The notes: generated by a model from the letters alone, not told the origin. Shown: positions 8,087 through 16,824, numbered from the stretch's first letter. The stretch is DNA of 36,059 bases from Hydrogenophaga palleronii NBRC 102513 (GCF_001571225.1 NZ_BCTJ01000037.1:1-36059); one strand, 5' to 3'. Program-made: numbers and translations.

Positions 8087-8116
8087 AAAAAAGCCGGGCA
8101 TGTCCCGGCTTTTTTT
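8087..8116 (+). terminator. Intrinsic terminator after cytochrome c'
   Basis: A 12-bp stem (AAAAAAGCCGGG 8087-8098 with CCCGGCTTTTTT 8104-8115), a five-base loop and a T run follow the cytochrome c' stop by 37 bases. Because the stem is A-rich on one side and T-rich on the other it may also stop the convergent TlpA-like gene. Confidence 0.9.
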
Positions 8117-8149
8117 GTGGGCCTGCAGAGGCCAACTTGCGCGGAGCGG

Positions 8150-8683
8150 TCAGGCCTGCTGTGCCAGCAGCTCTTCGATCAGACGGTGCAGGGCCGGGAA
8201 ATCGGGCTCGCCCACATAACGCTTGACGATGCGGCCTTGTTTATCCACCAGGTAGGTGGTAGGCGTGAGCTTGACGTCGCCCCACTGCTTGGCCACGTCG
8301 CCGGTGTTGTCGATCGCCACCTTGAAGGGCAACTGGCGCGTTTGTGCGAAGTTGAGCACCCAGGCCGGCGGGTCGTATTCCATCGCCACGGCCAGCGTCT
8401 CGAAGCCCTTGTCCTGGTACTTCTGGTAGGTCGCCACGATGGAGGGCATTTCCTTCACGCAGGTGACGCAGGTGGTGGCCCAGAAATTCACCAGCGTGAC
8501 CTTGCCCTTGAGCTCGGCGGTGGTGAACTTGTTGCCGTCGAGCAGCACGAAGGTCGAGTCGGGTGCGGGGTCGCGGCCGCTGCAGCCGGTGGTGGCCAGG
8601 CCCAGTGCGCCGATGGCGCCGAGCGCGGCGGCCGCGCGCAGTGCGCGCCGGCGGTGCAGGCCCGAAGGGCTGAGATCCGTCAT
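8150..8683 (-). CDS. TlpA-like thioredoxin-fold protein (thiol-disulfide reductase)
   Basis: This 177-residue protein has an N-terminal export signal (RRRALRAAAALGAIGALGL; the arginines hint at Tat or Sec export) followed by a cysteine in TTGC that is a poor match to a lipobox. The thioredoxin domain carries the redox motif WATTCVTC (Cys72, Cys75) and the cis-proline segment LTPTTYLVDKQG. TlpA/ResA proteins reduce periplasmic disulfides, often for cytochrome c maturation, which fits the nearby c-type cytochrome, but the partner is not shown. It is divergent from the DUF4197 gene. Confidence 0.9.
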   Translation of the reverse strand: MTDLSPSGLHRRRALRAAAALGAIGALGLATTGCSGRDPAPDSTFVLLDGNKFTTAELKGKVTLVNFWATTCVTCVKEMPSIVATYQKYQDKGFETLAVAMEYDPPAWVLNFAQTRQLPFKVAIDNTGDVAKQWGDVKLTPTTYLVDKQGRIVKRYVGEPDFPALHRLIEELLAQQA

Positions 8684-8760
8684 TGTGTTTTCACTTCCCG
8701 GGGGCTACATTGCCCCTCGTCATTCATTCATTGAACAGCCTGTTTCCCGGAGGAACCGCC

Positions 8761-9462
8761 ATGCAGCGCCGCCAGTTTACCCAGTCCACCGCGATGATCG
8801 GCCTGCTGATCCTGACCGCCCAGCAGCACGCCAGGGCTTTGAGCCTGGGCGACCTGTCCCAGGCCGATGCCAGCCAAGGCATCAAGGTGGCGCTGGAAAA
8901 GGGCGCGGTGGCCGCGGTTGCCTTGTTGGGCAAGACCGATGGATTCCTCGGCAATCCAAAAGTTCGGATTCCCTTGCCCGGTTTTCTCGAAGACGCGTCC
9001 AAGCTGCTCAAGCTGACCGGCCAGGGCAAACGGGTCGACGAGCTCGTCACCAGCATGAACCGCGCGGCCGAAGCCGCCGTGCCGATGGGGCGCGATGTGC
9101 TGGTGAACGCGGTCAAGTCCATGAGCGTGACCGACGCCAAGAACATCCTGACCGGTGGCGAGAACTCGGTGACCCAGTTCTTCGCCGACAAGACACGCTC
9201 GCCCTTGGGCGAGAAGTTCCTGCCCATCGTGACGCAGGCGACCGAAAAGGTTGGCCTGGCCAAGACTTACAACAAGGTGGCGGGCAAGGCCGCCGGCATC
9301 GGTCTGGTGAAAGGCGAGGACGCCAACATCCAGCGCTATGTCACCGGCAAGTCGCTCGATGGGCTCTACACCATCATCGGGGAAGAGGAGCGCAAGATCC
9401 GCCAGGACCCGGTCGGCACCGGCAGCGCCATCCTGCAGAAGGTCTTTGGCGCCATCAAGTAA
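8761..9462 (+). CDS. DUF4197 domain-containing protein
   Basis: This 233-residue protein begins MQRRQFTQSTAMIGLLIL, a short twin-arginine-like signal, and continues with the DUF4197 pattern LSLGDLSQADASQGIKVALEKG, GFLGNPKVRIPLP, SMNRAAEAAVP and SVTDAKNILTGG. The family is conserved, probably periplasmic, and has no established function. CCGGAGGAACCGCC precedes the ATG at 8761, so the upstream open frame from 8683 is not used. It is divergent from the TlpA-like gene with a 77-base gap and converges on a second thioredoxin-like gene. Confidence 0.92.
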   Translation: MQRRQFTQSTAMIGLLILTAQQHARALSLGDLSQADASQGIKVALEKGAVAAVALLGKTDGFLGNPKVRIPLPGFLEDASKLLKLTGQGKRVDELVTSMNRAAEAAVPMGRDVLVNAVKSMSVTDAKNILTGGENSVTQFFADKTRSPLGEKFLPIVTQATEKVGLAKTYNKVAGKAAGIGLVKGEDANIQRYVTGKSLDGLYTIIGEEERKIRQDPVGTGSAILQKVFGAIK

Positions 9463-9498
9463 ATGGCGAATCCGGTGCGGAAGTGAGCGCGGGCTCGT

Positions 9499-9930
9499 TC
9501 AGCGAGGCTTGTCGCCCTTGAGTGCCTGCCGCGCTTCGCGTAGGCGGGCCTCCAGATACTCGCCGTAGAAGTCGGGCACGGCAATGCCCACCAGGCGCTC
9601 CGCCAGTTCGCGGCCATCGGGGCCGAAGAACAACACGGTGGGTGTGAAGCGCGCCTTCCAGGCCCGCGCCAGATCGGCAGGCGTGCTGAGTTGGCCGTCA
9701 AAGCCCTGCACGTTGCCGGTGCGGTCCATCACGTCGAGCTGCACCGCCACCAGCAGGCCGTCGCGGCGCATCGGCAGCAGGTAGCTGTTGCGCACGATGG
9801 CGCAGTAGGGGCAGCCGGTGAGGGTGGTCATCACCACCAGCGGTTCGCCGCGCGCGGCGGCGGCCTGGGTGGCGCCGCGCAACGAGGTCGGGGTGGGCAG
9901 GGCGGCGGGCGGCGGGGCAATCTGGTTCAT
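9499..9930 (-). CDS. Thioredoxin-fold protein with CPYC motif
   Basis: This 143-residue protein contains LVVMTTLTGCPYCAIVRNSYL (CxxC at Cys40 and Cys43) and a later segment RFTPTVLFFGPDGRELAERLVG with the thioredoxin cis-proline, so it is a thioredoxin-like domain of the SoxW/thioredoxin-2 kind. No clear signal peptide is seen in the alanine- and proline-rich N-terminus, so a cytoplasmic or unusual location is possible. It lies 29 bases downstream of the CoA-transferase on the same strand, probably cotranscribed. Its substrate is unknown. Confidence 0.85.
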   Translation of the reverse strand: MNQIAPPPAALPTPTSLRGATQAAAARGEPLVVMTTLTGCPYCAIVRNSYLLPMRRDGLLVAVQLDVMDRTGNVQGFDGQLSTPADLARAWKARFTPTVLFFGPDGRELAERLVGIAVPDFYGEYLEARLREARQALKGDKPR

Positions 9931-9959
9931 GTCGGTTCGGTGTCGGAGGGGCGTGGAGG

Positions 9960-11228
9960 TCAGACCGCGCCGCTGCGCTGGAGTTCGGCCAGGCGCTCGG
10001 GCGGGCAGTCCAGCCAGTCGTTCAGCACCTCGGCCGTGTGCTGGCCCAGCAGGGGTGGTGGCAGGTCGCTGCGCACCGGGGTGGCGCTGAGCTTGAGCGG
10101 GCTGGCCACCAAGTCGACCTGCGCGGCCAGCGGGTGCGACGTCCAGCGGTGCACCATGCCGCGCGATTGCAGGTGCTCGTCGGCAAACACCTCGTCCAGG
10201 CTGTTGATCGGGCCGCAGGGCACCTTGGCTGCTTCGAGTGCGCCCAGCCAGTCGGCCTTGCTGCGTGTCTTGAGCACCGCGGCCAGCAGCGGCACCAGCA
10301 CCTCGCGGTGGCGCACCCGGTTCTGGTTCTGGGCGAAACGCGCATCGCTGGCCAGCTCGGGCGTGCCGGCGACGGCGCAGAACTTGGCGAACTGGCCGTC
10401 GTTGCCGACCGCCAGGATGATGTGCTGCGCCTGGCCCTGGGCGTCGGGCGCGACCTCGAAGGCCTGGTAGGGCACGATGTTGGCGTGTGCATTGCCGGCG
10501 CGGCCCGGCACCTTGCCGTCCTCGCGGCCGCGCACCAGGTAGTTGGCGCCCAGGTTGGCCAGCATCGCCACCTGCGTGTCGAGCAGGGCCATGTCGATGT
10601 GCTGACCTTCGCCGGTGCGTTCGGCGTGGCGCAGCGCGGCCTGGATGGCGACGGTGGCGTACAGGCCGGTGAACAGGTCGGCCACCGCCACACCCACCTT
10701 CTGCGGGCCGCCGCCGGCTTGGTCGTCGCGCTCGCCGGTCACGCTCATCAGGCCACCCATGGCCTGGATCGCAAAGTCGTAACCCGCGCGCTCCTTGTAC
10801 GGCCCGGTCTGGCCGAAGCCGGTGATCGAGCAGTACACCAGGCGCGGGTTGATCGCGCGCAGCGTGTCCCAGTCCAGTCCGTAGCGCGCCATGTCGCCGA
10901 CCTTGTAGTTCTCCACGAACACGTCGGCGCGCGCCACCAGTTCGCGGATCAGCGCCTGGCCTTCGGGCGTGGCGATGTCGCAGGTGATGGAGCGCTTGTT
11001 GCGGTTGGCGCCCAGGTAGTAGGCGGCTTCGGCGGTGTCGGCACCGTCGTGCCCGCGCAGAAAGGGCGGGCCCCAGCCGCGTGTGTCGTCGCCACCCGGG
11101 TGGCCGGCGCGCGAAGGGCGCTCGACCTTGACCACATCGGCACCAAGATCGGCCAGGGTCTGCGTGCACCACGGGCCGGCCAGCACGCGCGACAGATCAA
11201 GTATGCGGATACCATCCAGAGCATTCAT
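9960..11228 (-). CDS. CaiB/BaiF (family III) CoA-transferase
   Basis: This 422-residue protein is a family III CoA-transferase: DGIRILDLSRVLAGPWCTQTLADLGADVVKVE at the start, NKRSITCDIATPEGQALI, VFVENYKVGDMARYGL, and CGPINSLDEVFADEHLQSRGMV. By analogy to formyl-CoA transferase the catalytic aspartate is probably Asp184 in VADLFTG. It would move CoA between acyl-CoA thioesters and free acids; the acids are not predictable. The ATG at 11228 begins the family-typical MNALDGIRILDLSR. It is divergent from the lipoprotein gene at 11295. Confidence 0.95.
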   Translation of the reverse strand: MNALDGIRILDLSRVLAGPWCTQTLADLGADVVKVERPSRAGHPGGDDTRGWGPPFLRGHDGADTAEAAYYLGANRNKRSITCDIATPEGQALIRELVARADVFVENYKVGDMARYGLDWDTLRAINPRLVYCSITGFGQTGPYKERAGYDFAIQAMGGLMSVTGERDDQAGGGPQKVGVAVADLFTGLYATVAIQAALRHAERTGEGQHIDMALLDTQVAMLANLGANYLVRGREDGKVPGRAGNAHANIVPYQAFEVAPDAQGQAQHIILAVGNDGQFAKFCAVAGTPELASDARFAQNQNRVRHREVLVPLLAAVLKTRSKADWLGALEAAKVPCGPINSLDEVFADEHLQSRGMVHRWTSHPLAAQVDLVASPLKLSATPVRSDLPPPLLGQHTAEVLNDWLDCPPERLAELQRSGAV

Positions 11229-11294
11229 GTTGCCATTGTGCGCGAGGCCGCCCCGCTGCGGTGTCCCGGCAGTGGCCCCTCTGGCTGGAACCCC

Positions 11295-11861
11295 ATGTCT
11301 GTTCCTTTCTTCGGCTGCACGCCGTGCCACCGCCTGCGCGCGCTGGCATTCTTGAGTGCCACCACGCTGCTGCTTGTGGCCTGCAGCCCGACCTTCAACT
11401 GGCGCGCGCTGCGGCCCGAAGGCGCGGCCGTGCAGGCGCTGATGCCCTGCAAACCGGAGAGCGCCACCCGGCCGGCGCCGCTGGACGGTGGTGCGCCGGT
11501 GGAGCTGCACATGCACAGCTGTGAGGCCGGCGGCCTGACCTTCGCCCTGGCCTGGGCCGAGCTCGGTGATGCGGCCCGCGTGCCCGCCGCGCTGGCCGGC
11601 TGGCGCCGCGCCTCGCTGGTGGCGGTGCGGGTGGACCCGGCACGCGCCGACGACCCGGACAACACCTTTGATGCGACGGTGGCCGGCGCTGCGCAGGTGC
11701 AAGGCCTGCGCGCGCAGGGCACCGGCCCGACCGGCCAGCCGGTGCAGATGCGCGCCGTGCAACTGGCGCGCGGCACGCAGGTGGTGCAGGCGGCGGTGTA
11801 CGGCCCGGCCGTGAGCGACGAGCTGGCCGCGACCTTCTTCGAAGGCATCAAGCTGCCATGA
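11295..11861 (+). CDS. Putative lipoprotein of unknown function
   Basis: This 188-residue protein starts MSVPFFGCTPCHRLRALAFL and has a hydrophobic segment ending in the lipobox LVAC (cysteine at about residue 30), so it should be an outer- or inner-membrane lipoprotein. The rest shows no motif I recognise; it contains paired cysteines (MPCKPE, HSCEAG) that could form a disulfide. The frame is open far upstream in this high-GC region, but the ATG at 11295 gives the signal peptide. Its last four bases overlap the MFS transporter start (ATGA), so the two are probably translated together. Confidence 0.8.
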   Translation: MSVPFFGCTPCHRLRALAFLSATTLLLVACSPTFNWRALRPEGAAVQALMPCKPESATRPAPLDGGAPVELHMHSCEAGGLTFALAWAELGDAARVPAALAGWRRASLVAVRVDPARADDPDNTFDATVAGAAQVQGLRAQGTGPTGQPVQMRAVQLARGTQVVQAAVYGPAVSDELAATFFEGIKLP

Positions 11862-13174
11862 GCACAACGCAGCGACCCGGGCCGGTGCGCATGCCGCCCG
11901 GCACGCCGACACCCCCGGCTCCGCACGGCGAGGTGCTGGCGGCACGTGCCGCCGTCATCGTGTTCCTGAGCTTTGCGCTGGCCTACTTTTTCTCCGCCCT
12001 GCTGCGCGCCATCACGGCCACGCTCTCGCCCACGCTGAGCGAAGAGATGTCGCTCAACGCCGGCCACCTCGGCCTGCTGGCCGGTGGGTACTTCTTCGGT
12101 TTTGCGCTGACCCAGCTGCCGCTGGGCAACTGGCTGGACCGCCACGGCCCGCGCACCGTGGTGCTGTGGTTCCTGGCGGTGGCGGTGGTCGGCTGCGTGG
12201 CGTTTGCGCTGGCCACCAGCTTCAGCGGCCTGCTGGTGGCGCGTGTGCTCATCGGCATGGGCGTGAGCGCGTGCCTGATGGCGCCGCTCACCGGCTTTCG
12301 CCGCTGGTTCACACCGGCGGCGCAGATGCGCGCCAACTCCTGGATGCTGATGACAGGCTCCTTCGGCATGCTGGCGTCCACCCTGCCGGTGCAGTGGCTG
12401 ATGCCGCTGACCGGCTGGCGCGGCCTGTTCTGGTTGCTCGGCGGGCTGATCGTGTTGTCCATGGTCGGCCTGCGGTTCATGGTGCCGGGCTGGCGCCGCC
12501 ACGTGCCGGCGCCTTTGCCGGCCGGAGAGAGCGAGCCGCCCGCGCCGGGCTACGGCACCATCTGGCGCCACCCTTACTTCCGCCAGATGGTGTCGGTCGG
12601 CTTCGTCAACTACGGCGGCATGATCGCGGTGCAGACGCTGTGGGCGGGGCCCTGGATGGTGTACGTGGCGGGGTATACGCCGGCACAGGCCGCGGGCGGG
12701 CTGTTCGGCATCAACCTCTGCATGCTGTGCACCTTCTGGCTCTGGGGCATGGTCAACCCGCGCCTGTCGCACCTGGGCTGGCGGCCCGAGCGCCTGATCG
12801 CCTGGGGCATGCCCCTGAGTTTTCTGGTGCTGGGCAGCATCGTGCTGCTGGGCCCGCGGGCCGGCTGGCCGCTGTGGGCGCTGTACTGCATGAGCTGCAC
12901 GGTGTGCTCGCTGTCGCAGCCGGCGGTGGCGCTGGCCTTGCCGGCGCAGGCCGCCGGGCGTGCGCTGTCGGCCTACAACCTGGTGATCTTCTCCGGCGTC
13001 TTCGTGGTGCAGTGGGGCATCGGCCTGCTGGTGGACGCGCTGTCCCTGTTCGGCGGCAGCGAAGTGGCGCACTACCGGGGCGCCATCGGCATCTTCGGTT
13101 TGTGCGGCGTGCTGGCTTATGCCGCCTTCCTGCGCGCCTACCTGCGTGGCCGCGCGGTGGCGGCGGCGGGCTAA
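11858..13174 (+). CDS. MFS transporter
   Basis: This 438-residue protein has about twelve hydrophobic segments in two halves, with the MFS motif GNWLDRHGPRTVV between helices 2 and 3 and a proline-rich cytoplasmic N-terminus of some 25 residues. It belongs to the major facilitator superfamily; the short-loop layout suggests uptake or efflux of a small molecule, but the substrate is not evident. It overlaps the upstream lipoprotein gene by four bases and precedes the PTS cluster, with which it need not be functionally linked. Confidence 0.92.
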   Translation: MSTTQRPGPVRMPPGTPTPPAPHGEVLAARAAVIVFLSFALAYFFSALLRAITATLSPTLSEEMSLNAGHLGLLAGGYFFGFALTQLPLGNWLDRHGPRTVVLWFLAVAVVGCVAFALATSFSGLLVARVLIGMGVSACLMAPLTGFRRWFTPAAQMRANSWMLMTGSFGMLASTLPVQWLMPLTGWRGLFWLLGGLIVLSMVGLRFMVPGWRRHVPAPLPAGESEPPAPGYGTIWRHPYFRQMVSVGFVNYGGMIAVQTLWAGPWMVYVAGYTPAQAAGGLFGINLCMLCTFWLWGMVNPRLSHLGWRPERLIAWGMPLSFLVLGSIVLLGPRAGWPLWALYCMSCTVCSLSQPAVALALPAQAAGRALSAYNLVIFSGVFVVQWGIGLLVDALSLFGGSEVAHYRGAIGIFGLCGVLAYAAFLRAYLRGRAVAAAG

Positions 13175-13183
13175 ACTGCGGCC

Positions 13184-13630
13184 ATGAACGGCATCCTCAT
13201 CCTGGCACACGCGCCGCTGGCCTCCGCACTGCGCCAGTGTGTGCTGCACGTGTTCCCGGACAGCGCCGACGCCGTGGCCGCGCTCGATGTGCAGCCCAAC
13301 GTGCCGCCGGAAGAATCGCTGGCGCAGGCGCGTGTGCTGATGCACCAGATGCAGCTGCCGCAGACCCTGGTGGTGGCCGACGTGTTCGGCGCCACCCCGT
13401 GCAACGTGGCCCAGAAGCTGGTTGACGGTATCAATTCCAAACTCATCACCGGGGTGAACCTGCCCATGCTGTTGCGCACCGTGTCGTACCGCCACGAATC
13501 GCTGGACGCGCTGATCTCGCGCGCCATGATCGGCGCCACGCAGGGTGTGATCCAGGTGGCGGTGACCGCTCCGCAGAACCAGGCCAGACGAACCAGCCAT
13601 GATCAAGACCACCGCGACCATCAGCAATAA
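13184..13630 (+). CDS. PTS EIIA component, mannose/fructose/sorbose (EIIA-Man) family
   Basis: This 148-residue protein has the EIIA-Man fold signature: MNGILILAHAPLASALRQC with the phosphorylatable His9, then TLVVADVFGATPCNVAQKL and GVNLPMLLRTVSYR. It would accept phosphate from HPr. No EIIB, C or D gene accompanies it, so a regulatory rather than transport role is likely. No Shine-Dalgarno sequence is seen; TAAACT lies six bases before the ATG. The C-terminal QARRTSHDQDHRDHQQ runs 32 bases into ptsH in another frame, a tight translational overlap. Confidence 0.93.
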   Translation: MNGILILAHAPLASALRQCVLHVFPDSADAVAALDVQPNVPPEESLAQARVLMHQMQLPQTLVVADVFGATPCNVAQKLVDGINSKLITGVNLPMLLRTVSYRHESLDALISRAMIGATQGVIQVAVTAPQNQARRTSHDQDHRDHQQ

Positions 13631-13868
13631 GCTCGGACTGCACGCGCGCGCTTCCGCCAAACTCACCAAGCTCGCCGGCGGCTTTGTCTGCGACGTCTGG
13701 ATGTCGCGCGGCGAGCGGCGCGTCAATGCCAAGAGCATCATGGGCGTCATGATGCTGGCCGCGGGGCTGGGCAGCGAGGTCGAGATCGAGACCAGCGGCC
13801 CGGACGAACAGCCTGCGATGGACGCGCTGCTGGCGCTGATCAACGACCGTTTCGGCGAGGGCGAATGA
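13599..13868 (+). CDS. ptsH: Phosphocarrier protein HPr
   Basis: This 89-residue protein is HPr: the phosphorylation site GLHARASAKL with His15 and the regulatory serine region NAKSIMGVMML with Ser46, the residue phosphorylated by HPr kinase in organisms that have one. It passes phosphate from EI to EIIA. The gene starts inside the end of the EIIA gene (32-base overlap) and is followed by 109 bases before ptsI. Confidence 0.96.
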   Translation: MIKTTATISNKLGLHARASAKLTKLAGGFVCDVWMSRGERRVNAKSIMGVMMLAAGLGSEVEIETSGPDEQPAMDALLALINDRFGEGE

Positions 13869-13909
13869 AGCGCGGGCCCTCACGCTCCACGGCCGCGCAT
13901 GACGTGGCC

Positions 13910-13937
13910 CCCCAAGGGATCTGGACCGGCCTTGGGG
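13910..13937. promoter_or_regulatory. Hairpin between ptsH and ptsI
   Basis: CCCCAAGG (13910-13917) and CCTTGGGG (13930-13937) form an 8-bp stem with a 12-base loop in the 109-base gap between ptsH and ptsI. No T run follows, so it is not a typical terminator. It could stabilise mRNA or lower ptsI expression. The rest of the gap shows no promoter I trust. Confidence 0.4.
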
Positions 13938-13977
13938 CGGCACAGACGCACCGGTCCTTCACGGCGGGGGTGGCGCA

Positions 13978-15723
13978 ATGACCATCTCCATCCACGGCTT
14001 GGCCGTCTCCCGGGGCATCGCCATCGGGCGCGCGGTCGTGGTGGCGTCCAGCCGCATGGACGTCGGGCACTACTTCGTGCCGTCCGACCAGATCGAGAAC
14101 GAGATTCAACGCCTGCGCCACGCGCGCAACGCGGTGGTGGAGGAAATTCTCAAGGTGCAGCAAGGCCTGCAGGACCTGCCGAACGACGCCCACCCCGAAC
14201 TCAGCGCCCTGCTCGACGTGCACCTGATGCTGCTGCAGGACGAGCAGCTCACCAGTGGCGTGAAGCACTGGATCGTCGACCGCCACTACAACGCCGAATG
14301 GGCGCTGACCACCCAGCTCGAGGTGATCGCGCGCCAGTTCGACGAGATGGAAGACCCCTACCTGCGCGAACGCAAGGCCGACCTGGAGCAGGTGGTCGAG
14401 CGCATGCTGCGCTTCATGCGCGGCGTGGCCTCTCCGGTGGCGGCGGGAGCCGACGGCCGCGCCAGCGCCGACAGCGAAGTGCCGCTGGTGCTGATCGCCC
14501 ACGACCTCTCGCCGGCCGACATGCTGCAGTTCAAGCAGAGCGTGTTCGCCGGCTTCGTCACCGACGTGGGCGGCAAGACCAGCCACACCGCCATCGTCGC
14601 GCGCAGCATGGACATTCCGGCGGTGGTCGGCGCGCGCTCGTGCAGCCACCTGATCCAGCAGGACGACTGGGTCATCATCGACGGCGATGCCGGCGTGGTG
14701 CTGGTCGACCCTTCGCCCATCCTGTTGGCTGAGTACGGCTTCAAGCAGCGCCAGGGCGAGGTCGAGCGTGATCGCCTCTCGCGCCTGAAGAACACGCCGG
14801 CGGTGACGCTGGACGGGCAGAAGATCGAGCTGCTGGCCAACATCGAACAACCCGAAGACGCGGTGGGTGCGCTCAAGGCCGGCGCGGTGGGTGTTGGCCT
14901 GTTCCGCAGCGAATTCCTGTTCATGGGGCGCAGCGGCAAGCTGCCCGATGAAGAAGAGCAATACCAGGCCTACCGGCGCGCGGTCGAGGGCATGCAGGGC
15001 CTGCCGGTGACCATTCGCACCGTGGACGTGGGCGCCGACAAACCGCTGGACCGCGGCGCCTCACGCCCGGCGGACGACTACCTCAACCCGGCGCTGGGCC
15101 TGCGTGCGATCCGCTGGAGCCTGGCCGAACCTTCGATGTTCCTGGTGCAGTTGCGCGCCATCCTGCGCGCGGCGGCGCACGGCCCGGTGAACCTGCTGAT
15201 TCCGATGCTGGCGCACGCCAGCGAGATCCGCCAGACCCTGGCCTTGATCAACCGTGCGCGCGAACAGTTGGACAACGGCGGCCAGTCCTATGGCCACGTC
15301 AAGCTCGGCGCCATGATCGAGGTGCCCGCCGCGGCGCTGACCATTCCGCTGTTCCTGCGGCACTTCGATTTCCTCTCTGTCGGCACCAACGACCTGATCC
15401 AGTACACGCTGGCGATCGACCGCGCCGACGAGGCCGTGTCCCACCTGTATGACCCGGTGCACCCGGCGGTGCTGCAACTGCTGGCCGGCACCATCGCGCA
15501 ATGCCGCGAGCACGGCAAGGGTGTGAGCGTGTGCGGCGAGATGGCGGGCGACGTGACACTCACGCGCCTCCTGCTCGGCCTGGGGCTGCGCAGCTTCTCC
15601 ATGCACCCGTCGCAGATCCTGGCCGTCAAGCAACAAATCCTTCGCTGCGACACCACCCGCCTGCAGACCTGGGCGCAGAGTGTGCTGGCGGCGGAAGACC
15701 CCGCTGCGTTGATGACCGACTGA
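13978..15723 (+). CDS. ptsI: PTS Enzyme I (phosphoenolpyruvate-protein phosphotransferase)
   Basis: This 581-residue protein is Enzyme I, close to the usual 575. The swivelling domain carries GGKTSHTAIVARSMDIPAVVG with active-site His203; the C-terminal PEP-binding barrel carries RTVDVGADKPLD, SVGTNDLIQYTLAIDR and VSVCGEMAGD with conserved Cys519. It starts the chain PEP to EI to HPr to EIIA. The N-terminus has no GAF domain, so it is not the nitrogen-type EI (PtsP). GGGGGTGGCGCA precedes the ATG. Confidence 0.97.
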   Translation: MTISIHGLAVSRGIAIGRAVVVASSRMDVGHYFVPSDQIENEIQRLRHARNAVVEEILKVQQGLQDLPNDAHPELSALLDVHLMLLQDEQLTSGVKHWIVDRHYNAEWALTTQLEVIARQFDEMEDPYLRERKADLEQVVERMLRFMRGVASPVAAGADGRASADSEVPLVLIAHDLSPADMLQFKQSVFAGFVTDVGGKTSHTAIVARSMDIPAVVGARSCSHLIQQDDWVIIDGDAGVVLVDPSPILLAEYGFKQRQGEVERDRLSRLKNTPAVTLDGQKIELLANIEQPEDAVGALKAGAVGVGLFRSEFLFMGRSGKLPDEEEQYQAYRRAVEGMQGLPVTIRTVDVGADKPLDRGASRPADDYLNPALGLRAIRWSLAEPSMFLVQLRAILRAAAHGPVNLLIPMLAHASEIRQTLALINRAREQLDNGGQSYGHVKLGAMIEVPAAALTIPLFLRHFDFLSVGTNDLIQYTLAIDRADEAVSHLYDPVHPAVLQLLAGTIAQCREHGKGVSVCGEMAGDVTLTRLLLGLGLRSFSMHPSQILAVKQQILRCDTTRLQTWAQSVLAAEDPAALMTD

Positions 15724-15779
15724 GCGAGGCGCCCCAGATCGGTTTTGAACCGAGACGGAGCGCGACCAGGAACGCATGA

Positions 15780-15898
15780 AGTAGCCTCGACCAGGGGCAG
15801 CAAGGGTCCGGCTCCGCCGGCCCAAGCTGCCGTCCCCCCTCGAAGGGCCGCAGGCGTGCCACGGAGGGGGGAAGCCGCGCAGCGGCGCAGGGGGGCGT
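15780..15898. repeat. Palindromic intergenic repeat (Comamonadaceae-type)
   Basis: Between ptsI and the EamA gene lies a G/C-rich segment with several stem-loops: TCCCCCCT (15833-15840) pairs perfectly with AGGGGGGA (15865-15872), and GCCGC (15874-15878) with GCGGC (15882-15886). From memory, similar CCCCCT...AGGGGG palindromes are dispersed between genes in Acidovorax/Hydrogenophaga relatives. It may act as a bidirectional terminator between these convergent genes. Copy number cannot be assessed here. Confidence 0.55.
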
Positions 15899-15903
15899 TC
15901 AAA

Positions 15904-16824
15904 TCAACGGCGGTGCGCCGAGATGCCCGCCAGCACACTGGCGCCGACCAGCAGCATCGCCAGCGTCTCCAGCGCGGTCGGCCAGCGCGCTTCCCACAGA
16001 AAACCGTAGAGCAGGGCGAACAGGGTTTCGAACAGGATCATCTGGCCGATCATGGTCAGCGGCAGCAGGCGGCTGGCCTGGTTCCAGAACGCGTTGCCGA
16101 CGACCGACGCCACCACCGCCATGCTCACCGCCACGCCGATGAAGCCCCACCATTGCGCGGGCGTGTGTTCACCGGCACCACCCATGAACGCCGGCACCGC
16201 CAGCAGCAGCGCCAGCCCGCCGGTGACCAGGCCGGTGAGCAGACTCCAGTCGTGCGAAGACACGTGATCCAGCCGCAGCAGCCAGCGGCTGTTGCTCACC
16301 GCGTAGGTGGTCCAGGCGGCCAGCGCACCGACTGCGCAGAGAAAGCCGGTGAGCCTGGTGGCCACCGGCGCTGCCGACGGCACGCCGAGCGCCTGCCAGG
16401 CCACGCACAGAATGCCGGCCAAGCCGAGCGTCAGCGTGAGGGCGAGCCGGCGCAGCGGCAACGCACCGTGGCCGCGGCTGCCGATCAGCGTGACGGCCAC
16501 CGGCAGGAAACCGATCACCAGCGAGGTCATGGCCACGCCGCCGAGCTGCACGGCGGTGGCCAGCAGCACGTAGTAGACGATGTTGCCGAGCAGGCTCAGG
16601 CGCAGCAATGCCAGCCATTCGGCGCGGCCCAGCCGGGGCGCGAGCGCGCGCCAGCGCGGCGCAATCAGGGCCAGCGCCACCAGCCCGTAAGCCAGGTAAC
16701 GTGCGGCGGAAAGCTGCAGCGGCGAGAAGTCGCGCGCGAGTTCGGGGGCCAGGAACACCAGGCCCCAGGCGGCGCCGGCAGCGGCGCCGAAGCCGATGCC
16801 CAGCCAGAGTTTGTGCTGGCTCAT
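15904..16824 (-). CDS. DMT superfamily (EamA) transporter
   Basis: This 306-residue protein has about ten hydrophobic helices in two similar halves, typical of EamA/RhaT drug-metabolite transporters (GFGAAAGAAWGLVFLAPELARDFSPLQLSAARYLAYGLVAL would be helices 1-2 of repeat one; NAFWNQASRLLPLTMIGQMILFETLFALLYG lies in repeat two). Such proteins often export amino acids or metabolites. It lies downstream of an AraC-type regulator on the same strand with a 138-base gap, which suggests, but does not show, that the regulator controls it. Confidence 0.9.
   Translation of the reverse strand: MSQHKLWLGIGFGAAAGAAWGLVFLAPELARDFSPLQLSAARYLAYGLVALALIAPRWRALAPRLGRAEWLALLRLSLLGNIVYYVLLATAVQLGGVAMTSLVIGFLPVAVTLIGSRGHGALPLRRLALTLTLGLAGILCVAWQALGVPSAAPVATRLTGFLCAVGALAAWTTYAVSNSRWLLRLDHVSSHDWSLLTGLVTGGLALLLAVPAFMGGAGEHTPAQWWGFIGVAVSMAVVASVVGNAFWNQASRLLPLTMIGQMILFETLFALLYGFLWEARWPTALETLAMLLVGASVLAGISAHRR

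Noticed and set aside
11225..13843. Minus-strand open frame of 872 codons opposite the lipoprotein, MFS and PTS genes
   Set aside because: The sense strand encodes recognisable proteins over the whole length; the antisense product is low-complexity His/Arg/Gln-rich shadow sequence.
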